Assembly: GCA_910588495.1 (NCBI GenBank)
Contig: CAJUPU010000003.1
Span: 1-64,000, forward strand
Direction of reading: 5' to 3'
Length of the DNA: 64,000 nucleotides
Source: an uncultured Oscillospiraceae bacterium
GTDB lineage: Bacteria; Bacillota; Clostridia; Oscillospirales; Oscillospiraceae
The number at the start of each line of letters is the position of its first letter. Position 1 is the first letter of the stretch. The position numbers and the translations under genes are program-made. Positions 57,535-64,000 of this stretch are shown here, one piece after another. A model generated the notes under the pieces. It worked only from the letters and a program-made list of their open reading frames with translations. It searched no databases and was not told the origin of the DNA.

Positions 57535-58153
57535 CGCTCACGCCCAGCTTCCGTAATAAAGCATTGAGAGACCGGAGGTCGGGAGACATCAGCAGGCGGC
57601 AGGGAACCTGCTTGGACTCGCTCACAAAATTGCCTCCGATCGTCATGATGTAGTCGGACTGTCCGCCGTACTCCGCCATGGGCACGGCCAGGATAGCCCC
57701 TTGCATATCCACCGTGTAGGCGGGAACGGTGAGGCTCACCTCCATACCGGACAGCCCGCTCAGTGCGGTGATGAAGGTGGAGATCATGATGTTTCCCACC
57801 TCCACCAGGGCGGAGTTCTCCATCTCGGTGAGCTCGGAGTAGTCGGTGATGGTATGAGAGAGCATACTGCTCAGCACCGTGTTGACAAATTCCAGGGGCT
57901 GCACCGACAGCATGATGCCGGTCATCTGACCGCTGAGCTTCACCAGCACCCCGGCGGTGATCTCCTCCGGGCCGCCGATCCACTCGATGGCCTCGTTGTA
58001 GCCCATGATGCGCACCTCGGGCAGCGTGATGCGCACCTCCCGCCCCAGCATCTGGGACAGGGCGGTGGCGGCGTTGCCGGTGCCCATGGAACCGATCTCC
58101 CGGAGGGTGTCCAGCTCCATGGAGTTCAGCTCGTCATAGTTTTTGATCGCCAT
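57527..58153 (-). CDS. cheC: CheY-P phosphatase CheC
   Basis: 208 aa. Both phosphatase signatures of the CheC/FliY family are present: LREIGSMGTGNAATALSQML near residue 14 and ALVEVGNIMISTFITALSGL near residue 110. CheC dephosphorylates CheY-P and partners CheD. GGAGGG precedes the ATG. It follows the flgF/G genes in a long leftward run. Confidence 0.95.
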   Translation of the reverse strand: MAIKNYDELNSMELDTLREIGSMGTGNAATALSQMLGREVRITLPEVRIMGYNEAIEWIGGPEEITAGVLVKLSGQMTGIMLSVQPLEFVNTVLSSMLSHTITDYSELTEMENSALVEVGNIMISTFITALSGLSGMEVSLTVPAYTVDMQGAILAVPMAEYGGQSDYIMTIGGNFVSESKQVPCRLLMSPDLRSLNALLRKLGVSDG

Positions 58154-58168
58154 TCCATTCCCTCCTCA

Positions 58169-58918
58169 TCATGTGCGCAGGCCGTTGATGGTGGTCTCTA
58201 TCTCATCGGAGGTCTGCACCATCTTCAGGGCCAGGCCGTAGGCCCGCTGGGATTCGATGACTTTGGTGTATTCCTCGGCAAGGTCGGCGTTGGAGCCTTC
58301 CACCACGCCCTGGAGCAGCTTGCCGGTGCCGTAGATCAGGTTGCCGTTCTTGTCCACGGGCAGGTAGCGGGTGTCGTCGATCTGGGTCATGCCGTCATAG
58401 TTGATATAGTCGAAGATGCCCACGGGCAGGGGGTCGATGGAATCGCCGTCGGGCACCTCGATCAGCCCGCCCACGTCGCTGAGCACGAAGCGCCCCTCGT
58501 CGTCGCCCAGGAAATAGGTCAGCTCGGTGATGGGCTCGCCGTTCTCGTCCACCTCGCCGTTGGGCACCTCGCGGCCCGATCTGACGAAGGCGCCGTTGCG
58601 GGTGTAGGTCACCTGGCCGGTGGCCAGATCCACCAGGGCGAAGAAGCCGTCCCCCTCGATCATGTAGTCCAAAATGCGGCCAAAGTCCTCCACCGGGCCC
58701 TGGGCGTTGTTCTTGGAGGTCATGAGCAGCCGGGCGCCCACCCCCATGGGCAGGTCGTCCTCCACCCCCCGGTGGTCCTGGTAGAGCAGGGCCGTGAAGT
58801 CGGAGCGGTTGGCCTTGAAGCCCATGGTGTTCAGGTTGGCGATGTTGTCGCCGTGGATGTTCAGCCGTTTGAGCTGCTGGGAGGCGCCCACAGCGCCGAT
58901 ATAGAAGGATTGATTCAT
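58169..58918 (-). CDS. Flagellar hook-basal body protein, FlgF/FlgG family (second)
   Basis: 249 aa. The rod/hook signature GDNIANLNTMGFKANRSDFT lies at residues 24-43, IEGDGFFALVD near residue 88, and the C-terminal helix SNADLAEEYTKVIESQRAYG is the usual FlgF/G ending. It is likely the distal rod protein FlgG or its paralogue FlgF; the two cannot be told apart here. It starts 11 bases after the preceding flgF/G gene. Confidence 0.88.
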   Translation of the reverse strand: MNQSFYIGAVGASQQLKRLNIHGDNIANLNTMGFKANRSDFTALLYQDHRGVEDDLPMGVGARLLMTSKNNAQGPVEDFGRILDYMIEGDGFFALVDLATGQVTYTRNGAFVRSGREVPNGEVDENGEPITELTYFLGDDEGRFVLSDVGGLIEVPDGDSIDPLPVGIFDYINYDGMTQIDDTRYLPVDKNGNLIYGTGKLLQGVVEGSNADLAEEYTKVIESQRAYGLALKMVQTSDEIETTINGLRT

Positions 58919-58929
58919 CTCACTTCACC

Positions 58930-59691
58930 TCATCCCATCCGGCCCACGTCGCTGGAGGAGTGGCCCATGACCTCGTCGTACATCTTGGTCACCGTGGCGC
59001 AGCTCTGCAGCGCCCGCTGACAGGTGAGCATCTCGGTCATCTGCTGGATCATGTCGGAGTTGGACCGCTCCAGGTACTTCCACAGCACATAGGGGGCTTC
59101 CACGGCCTGGGCGCCCTCGCCGGTGAAGAAGCCCGCGCCGTTGTGCTCCAGCTGCTCCTCCACGTTCTCGAACTCGTAGACCCCCACGGTGCCCAGATAG
59201 GCCCCGGTGTCCTTGTGGAACATGTTGCCGTTCTTGTCCACGTTCAGCTTGTCGGTGCGCAGCTGGATGCGCTGCCCCTCTGGGTCCAGCACATAGCCCA
59301 TCCCCGGGAAGCACAGGTAGCCGTCGTCATCCAGGGAGAAGCTGCCCGACCGGGTGTAGCTGATCCCATCGCCCTCCAGGTCCTGGATGGCGAAGAAGCC
59401 ATCCCCCATGATGGCGAAGTCCAGCGGGATATTGGTGGGCTCCGGGACGCCCTGGGACCAGTCCACATAGATGTCGCTGTTGGCCCGGATGTAGCTCTGC
59501 CGCCCGATATCGGTGTAGATCTTCTCCACGTTGCCCACCCGGCTGTACATCACATCGTCAAAGGTGCTGGCGGTGTAGCGGCTCTGCTTGAAGCCGGCGG
59601 TGGACACGTTGACCAGGTTGTTGCCCACCACGTTCAGGTTCTGCTGCTGGGTGTACATGCCCGAGGTCAGGTTATAAAAGCCCTTGAACAT
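58930..59691 (-). CDS. Flagellar hook-basal body protein, FlgF/FlgG family (first)
   Basis: 253 aa. GNNLVNVSTAGFKQSRYTAS is at residues 23-42, IMGDGFFAIQDLEGDG follows near residue 93, and the C-terminal helix SNSDMIQQMTEMLTCQRALQ closes the rod-type fold. It is a paralogue of the next gene; together they provide FlgF and FlgG. It lies six bases after fliA. Confidence 0.88.
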   Translation of the reverse strand: MFKGFYNLTSGMYTQQQNLNVVGNNLVNVSTAGFKQSRYTASTFDDVMYSRVGNVEKIYTDIGRQSYIRANSDIYVDWSQGVPEPTNIPLDFAIMGDGFFAIQDLEGDGISYTRSGSFSLDDDGYLCFPGMGYVLDPEGQRIQLRTDKLNVDKNGNMFHKDTGAYLGTVGVYEFENVEEQLEHNGAGFFTGEGAQAVEAPYVLWKYLERSNSDMIQQMTEMLTCQRALQSCATVTKMYDEVMGHSSSDVGRMG

Positions 59692-59697
59692 CTTTCA

Positions 59698-60540
59698 TTA
59701 CGCCTTCTTCCGCTTTTTGGATGATTTTTTAGGGGCCTCACTGTTCATATATGTGCCCATGTGCTCCCGCAGCTTCTGGATGGCCCGGGAATGGATCTGG
59801 GAGATGCGGGGCTCGCTCACCCCCATCACTTGGGCGATCTCCTTCATATGGAGGTTCTTCTCGTAGTAGAGGGAGAGCACGATCTGCTCGTTCTTTTGCA
59901 GCGCCGCGATGCCTGCGGCCAGGGTCTCCTGGAGCTCCTGGTCCTCCAGCACGGCCTCGGGCTGGACGGCGGGGTCCTCGCTGGACACCTCGAAGCGGTA
60001 GCCCTCCAGATCCCGGGCGTCCATCAGCGCGTCCAGCGACAGGGTGTTGGACAGCGCCACCCGGGCGGCCTCCTTCTGGTACTTGTCGGTGGGGATGCCC
60101 AGGTGCCCGGCCACCTCCTGATCGGTGGGGAACCGCCCCAGCTCGTTGGCCAGGGAGGACACCGCCGCGTCGATCTCCTTGGCCCGCTGGCGGATGTTCC
60201 GGGGCAGCCAGTCCTGCTTCCGGGCCAGGTCGATCACCATGCCCCGGATGCGCTTGGCCACATAGGTCTCGAATTTGATGCCCTTCTCCAAATCGAACTT
60301 GTCGATGGAGGACAGCAGGGTGAGGATGCCCTCGCTGACGATGTCGTCCACCTGGGCGAAGCTGCTGTACACTCCCCGGATCTGGAGGGCCGCGCTCTTG
60401 ATCAGCCCCTCATACCGCAGCACCAGGGGCCATTTCAGCTCCTCGTCCCCCGTCTGCTTGTAGAGGGCCAGCAGATCCGCCGTCTCCATGGCCTCGATCT
60501 CGGCCTCGGTATAGCGCCGCTGGGCCAGGCCGGTGCTCAT
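59698..60540 (-). CDS. fliA: Flagellar sigma factor FliA (sigma-28/sigma-D)
   Basis: 280 aa. Region 2: FAQVDDIVSEGILTLLSSID and FETYVAKRIRGMVIDLARKQ with the FliA-typical DWLPRNIR; region 3: ANELGRFPTDQEVAGHLGIP; region 4: MKEIAQVMGVSEPRISQIHS. It drives late flagellar genes; three matching promoters are seen at 29161, 33879 and 53143. The tail is Lys-rich (KKSSKKRKKA). It overlaps flhA by four bases. Confidence 0.96.
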   Translation of the reverse strand: MSTGLAQRRYTEAEIEAMETADLLALYKQTGDEELKWPLVLRYEGLIKSAALQIRGVYSSFAQVDDIVSEGILTLLSSIDKFDLEKGIKFETYVAKRIRGMVIDLARKQDWLPRNIRQRAKEIDAAVSSLANELGRFPTDQEVAGHLGIPTDKYQKEAARVALSNTLSLDALMDARDLEGYRFEVSSEDPAVQPEAVLEDQELQETLAAGIAALQKNEQIVLSLYYEKNLHMKEIAQVMGVSEPRISQIHSRAIQKLREHMGTYMNSEAPKKSSKKRKKA

Positions 60541-62642
60541 ACGCCCACCGCCCTTCGCTGGGCCTGGGCGGCGGTCTGGTCGGCGATGTTGCCCAGCGCC
60601 TGGATCTGCACGGTGTTGGTGATCTCATTGAAGGAGAGCACATAGACGTGGGGATAGAACTGGGTGATCATCTTGCTGAAGTAGCCCCGGATCACCTGGC
60701 TGACCAGGATCACGGGGGTCTGGGACAGGTCGCCGAACTTCTTCAGGTGCTCGGCCAGCTGGGAGATGATGGACTGCATCAGCTCCGGGCCCATGGCCAG
60801 ATACACGCCCTGCTCGTTGCGGGTGAGGGAGGAGATGATCTTCTTCTCCACCTCGGCGTCCAGGGTGATGACCCGCAGCTGGCCGTCCTCGCAGAAGCGC
60901 CTGGTGATGGTGCGGGCCAAGGCGCCCCGGACCTGCTCGGTGACCATGTCCAGGTCCCGCCCTTGGGCGAAGGCGTCGGCGGCGGTCTCCACGATGGTGG
61001 CCAGGTCCTTGATGGGCACGCCCTCCTGGAGGAGGTTGCGCAGCAGCTTTTCCAGCTTGGAATAGGGGATGATGGCGGGGATGGCCTCCTCCACCAGCTC
61101 GGGGGACGCCTGCTTCAGATTGTCCACCAGCCGGATGGTCTCCGCCCGGTTGAGCAGCTCGTAGGCGTGCTTCTTCACCGTCTCCGCCAGGTGGGTGAGC
61201 ATGACGGACAGAGGGTCGATCACGTTGTAGCCGTAGATCTCCGCCATCTCCTTGTTCTCCGGCAGGATCCACCTGGAGGGGATGCCGTAGGCGGGCTCGA
61301 TGGTCTCGATGCCGTCGATCTCCCCCAGGGGGTTGGGGGGCTCCAGCGCCAGGTAGTAGTCCACCAGGATCTCGCCCTGGGCCACCACCTCGCCCTTGAT
61401 GCGGATGGCGTACTGGTTGGTGCCCAGCGCGGAGGAGTCGTGGAGGCGGATGGAGGGGATCACGAAGCCCATATCCTGGGCGTACTGCCGTCGGAAGATG
61501 ACGATGCGGCTGATCAGCTTGCCGCCGTGGCTCTCGTCCACCAGGGGGATGAGGCTGTAGCCGAACTCCATCTCCACCGGCTCTACCGACAGCAGGGTGT
61601 ACACGTTGTTGATATCCTTGTAGTAATCGCTCTCGCTGGGGGCGGACAGCTCCGAGGGCTCCTCGGGGGCCTGGGCCGCGGCGGCGGCCGCCTGCTGCTG
61701 CGTGGTCATCCTCCGGGTGAGGAAGTACCCGCCGCCCACCAGCACCGCGCCGCCTCCCATCAGAGGGATGGTAGGGGTGCCGGGGATGACGGACAGCAAC
61801 AGCAAAATCACGCCGGTGGCGGTGAACGCCTTGGGCTGGGCGGTGAACTGGCCCGCCACGTCCATGTTCAGGCTGCCGTCGGACACCGACCGGGTGACGA
61901 TCATACCGGTGGCGGTGGAGATCATCAGCGAGGGGATCTGGGACACCAGGCCGTCGCCGATGGTGAGGATGCAGATGGAGCTGAGGGCCTCCATGGGTTC
62001 CATCCCCCGGCTGAACATGCCGATGAGCAGACCGCCCACCAGGTTGATCAGGGTGATGATGATGGACATGGTGGAGTCGCCCTTGACGATCTTGGTGGCG
62101 CCGTCCATGGCGCCGTAGAAGTCGGCCTCCTTCTGGATCTTCTCCCGGCGCGTCCGGGCCTGCTGCTCGTCGATCAGGCCGGAGCTGAGGTCGGCGTCGA
62201 TGGCCATCTGCTTTCCAGGCATGGCGTCCAGGGTGAAGCGGGCGGCCACCTCGGACACGCGCTCCGCGCCCTTGGTGATGACGATCAGCTGGACCAGCAC
62301 GATGATGAAGAAGATCACGAAGCCCACCACGATATCGCCCTGGGTGATGAGCGCGCCGAAGTTGTTGATGACCACGCCGGGGTCGCCGGTGGTGAGGATC
62401 ATCCGGGTGGAGGACACGTTCATGCCCAGCCGGAATAGCGTGGTGATGAGCAGCAGCGAGGGAAAGATGGAGAAATCCAGGGCCTCCGAGATGTTCATGG
62501 TGATCATGAGGATCATGACGGACAGCCCCAGGTTGACGATCAGCAGGATGTCCAGGATCCACGGCTTGAGCGGGATGAACAGGAACATGACCACGACCAC
62601 CACAAACAGCGCTATGGCATTGTCCAAGATGCGTTTGAGCAT
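60537..62642 (-). CDS. flhA: Flagellar export gate protein FlhA
   Basis: 701 aa, full length. The N-terminal half has about eight membrane helices and the FHIPEP-type conserved loop around RFTLDAMPGKQMAIDADLSS and RREKIQKEADFYGAMDGATK. The C-terminal half (about 350-700) is the cytoplasmic ring domain that docks chaperone-cargo complexes (FliS, FlgN, FliT). GGGAGGTG lies about 12 bases upstream of the ATG. In many Firmicutes flhF and flhG follow flhA; here fliA follows directly. Confidence 0.97.
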   Translation of the reverse strand: MLKRILDNAIALFVVVVVMFLFIPLKPWILDILLIVNLGLSVMILMITMNISEALDFSIFPSLLLITTLFRLGMNVSSTRMILTTGDPGVVINNFGALITQGDIVVGFVIFFIIVLVQLIVITKGAERVSEVAARFTLDAMPGKQMAIDADLSSGLIDEQQARTRREKIQKEADFYGAMDGATKIVKGDSTMSIIITLINLVGGLLIGMFSRGMEPMEALSSICILTIGDGLVSQIPSLMISTATGMIVTRSVSDGSLNMDVAGQFTAQPKAFTATGVILLLLSVIPGTPTIPLMGGGAVLVGGGYFLTRRMTTQQQAAAAAAQAPEEPSELSAPSESDYYKDINNVYTLLSVEPVEMEFGYSLIPLVDESHGGKLISRIVIFRRQYAQDMGFVIPSIRLHDSSALGTNQYAIRIKGEVVAQGEILVDYYLALEPPNPLGEIDGIETIEPAYGIPSRWILPENKEMAEIYGYNVIDPLSVMLTHLAETVKKHAYELLNRAETIRLVDNLKQASPELVEEAIPAIIPYSKLEKLLRNLLQEGVPIKDLATIVETAADAFAQGRDLDMVTEQVRGALARTITRRFCEDGQLRVITLDAEVEKKIISSLTRNEQGVYLAMGPELMQSIISQLAEHLKKFGDLSQTPVILVSQVIRGYFSKMITQFYPHVYVLSFNEITNTVQIQALGNIADQTAAQAQRRAVGV

Positions 62643-62710
62643 GGCCGGTCATACACCTCCCTAGGTGGGCGCTCGCGGAGGCCCGCCGGGCCTCAAAAGG
62701 TTTCTTGTCC

Positions 62711-63781
62711 TTACTTGACGATCTGCTGTTTGTCGTTCAGCTTGAAGATATACACCAGCACCTTGGCCACCGGATCGTAGAGCTCCTCGGGGATGAACTG
62801 GTTCAGCTCCGCCTGGGCGTACAGCGCCCGGGCCAGCGGCACGTTCTCCACCACCGCCACTTTGTTCTCCTCGGCGATCTGGACGATGCGCAGGGCCACG
62901 GCGTCCTGGCCCTTGGCCAGCACGATGGGGGCGTCGTCCCGCCCCGGCTTGTAGCGCAGGGCCACGGCGAAGTGGGTGGGGTTACGGATGACCACGTCCG
63001 CCCCGGGCACCTGCTGCATCATGCGCTGCTGGGCCCGGCGGCGCTGGATCTCCTTGATCTTCCCCTTCACCTGGGGGTCGCCTTCCATCTGTTTGTACTC
63101 TTCCTTGACCTCCTGCTTGGTCATCATCATCTGCTTCTCGTAGTCCCACCACTGGTAGAAGAAATCCAGGGCGGCCACAGCCACGAAGGCGATGCAGATG
63201 CGCACCACCATGCCTCCCGCCACCTCCACCAGGTGGGCGACGGCGGCGGTCAGATCGGTGTACAGGTAGTTGGAGCTCTCCAGGAACATGTCCCGGATGC
63301 TCAGAAAGATGATGACCAGCAGGATGACGATCTTGATCATGTTCTTGCCGGTCTCCACCAAACTTTTCAGGGAAAACAGCCGCTTGAAGCCCTGCAGGGG
63401 ACTGAGCCGGCTGAATTTCGGCTTGATGGACTCGGTGCTCACCAAAAAGCGGGTCTGGGCGAAGGTGGCCGCCACGGCGCACAAGATCGCCACCGCCACC
63501 ACCGGCCCCACGGTCTTGAGGATGACCATGAGGCCCTGGATGCCCAGCTCCCCGGACTTGCTCACCGTCTCCTGGGGCGTCCCTCCGGCGGAGACGATGC
63601 ACAGGGTCATGAATCCCCCCAGCTGCTCGGCGAACATGCCGGTGACCAGCCACAGGGTGGCGAAGGTGCCCAGCAGGCTGGCCACCGCCACCGCGTCCTT
63701 GCTCATGAAGACGTTGCCCTTTTTTCGTTCGTCACGCCGTTTTTTTGGTGTGGCTTTTTCTGTTTTGTTTCCCTCGGGCAA
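62711..63781 (-). CDS. flhB: Flagellar export switch protein FlhB
   Basis: 356 aa. A basic lead (KTEKATPKKRRDERKKGNVF) is followed by four membrane helices (about 30-210) and the cytoplasmic switch domain with the autocleavage motif NPTH in VVIRNPTHFAVAL near residue 265. It controls the change from rod/hook to filament export. The start is TTG 63781, seven bases after GGGGGG; the lysine-rich lead fits the family. Compare the stand-alone FlhB-like protein at 27361-27714, which has NPSK. Confidence 0.96.
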   Translation of the reverse strand: MPEGNKTEKATPKKRRDERKKGNVFMSKDAVAVASLLGTFATLWLVTGMFAEQLGGFMTLCIVSAGGTPQETVSKSGELGIQGLMVILKTVGPVVAVAILCAVAATFAQTRFLVSTESIKPKFSRLSPLQGFKRLFSLKSLVETGKNMIKIVILLVIIFLSIRDMFLESSNYLYTDLTAAVAHLVEVAGGMVVRICIAFVAVAALDFFYQWWDYEKQMMMTKQEVKEEYKQMEGDPQVKGKIKEIQRRRAQQRMMQQVPGADVVIRNPTHFAVALRYKPGRDDAPIVLAKGQDAVALRIVQIAEENKVAVVENVPLARALYAQAELNQFIPEELYDPVAKVLVYIFKLNDKQQIVK

Positions 63782-63886
63782 CGCAGTTCCCCCCTTGAGG
63801 TCCCGTGCGGCCCGCCCCCCGGAAGGGTGGAGGAGCGGGGATGGTCGGATCGGTCCCGGGCCTCACCAAGGCGGGGCCCGCCGGGG

Positions 63887-64000
63887 TCACCCGGTGAGGA
63901 CCAGCACGTCGTGGAGGGCGTTGAGCATGGCCAGCTCCGCCTGGAGCAGGAACTCGCTGAAGGGGACGGTGAGCACCAGCACCAGCGCCAGCCCCACGAT
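63887..64000 (-). CDS. fliR: Flagellar export protein FliR, C-terminal end only
   Basis: The last 37 codons, reading IVGLALVLVLTVPFSEFLLQ then AELAMLNALHDVLVLTG and TGA at 63889-63887. A hydrophobic helix and this ending, directly upstream of flhB, match FliR of the export gate. The start lies beyond the right edge. Confidence 0.72.
   Translation of the reverse strand: MVGLALVLVLTVPFSEFLLQAELAMLNALHDVLVLTG

Noticed and set aside
62660..62700. GAGGCCCGGCGGGCCTC hairpin between flhB and flhA as a terminator
   Set aside because: On the coding (minus) strand it has no T-run after the stem; flhB and flhA are probably co-transcribed.
1..64000. CRISPR array
   Set aside because: No regularly spaced direct repeats were seen; the repeats present are dispersed, palindromic and about 160 bp long.

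Overview
The window comes from a GC-rich, flagellated Firmicute. Evidence: strong Shine-Dalgarno sequences, sigma-A promoters of TTGACA/TATAAT type, FliW/CsrA, CheC/CheD/CheV chemotaxis, S-layer-homology surface proteins, a BirA-type bioY operator and heavy use of GTG/TTG starts. The gene content and codon use fit the Oscillospiraceae (Flavonifractor, Intestinimonas or Lawsonibacter-like); that placement is inference.

1-2.46 kb is an AT-rich island remnant beside a tRNA-Arg(CCG): an OLD-family nuclease pseudogene with several lesions, a KilA-N domain protein and the C-terminal stub of a serine recombinase. The sequence turns sharply GC-rich beyond the tRNA.

2.6-16.6 kb is mostly metabolic: an aconitase-family hydratase, a lipoprotein, a HAD phosphatase, a three-gene mini-operon with a sigma-region-4-like protein, tRNA-Thr and tRNA-Tyr, an alpha/beta hydrolase, a type I pullulanase, an ATP-grasp enzyme divergent from bioY, a putative HExxH metalloprotease, a MATE transporter and a PilZ protein. 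16.6-26.5 kb holds two giant SLH surface proteins (1488 and 1753 aa).

26.7-64 kb is a motility locus. A leftward operon (FliK/YlqG-like, FlhB-like, PilZ) diverges from cheA-cheW-cheR-cheB, which is preceded by a sigma-28 promoter. Then come flgM-flgN-flgK-flgL-DUF6470-fliW-csrA-YjfB and a stand-alone Clp-like AAA+ ATPase. A leftward block follows: an FtsE-like ABC ATPase, a chemoreceptor, an FtsA/PilM-like ATPase and a Lys/Pro-rich membrane protein, with a C39-type peptidase divergent from it. Next, fliD-fliS-fliT (sigma-28 promoter) diverges from a ParA-ComFB pair. The last leftward run is fliR (partial), flhB, flhA, fliA, two flgF/G genes, cheC, cheD, cheV and an EAL-HDOD protein. flhF and flhG are absent from their usual place after flhA. 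Two PilZ proteins, a degenerate EAL and a ComFB protein suggest cyclic-dinucleotide control of motility.

The most unusual observation is a family of about 160-bp structured inverted repeats: four copies, all intergenic, sharing a core but with different arms that each still pair. One lies in the pullulanase leader. Other points of interest are the FtsA-like/FtsE-like/C39 group without FtsZ or FtsX, ParA-ComFB in place of FlhF/FlhG, and oversized FlgK, FlgL and FliD that share short D-K-D-G motifs in their insertions.
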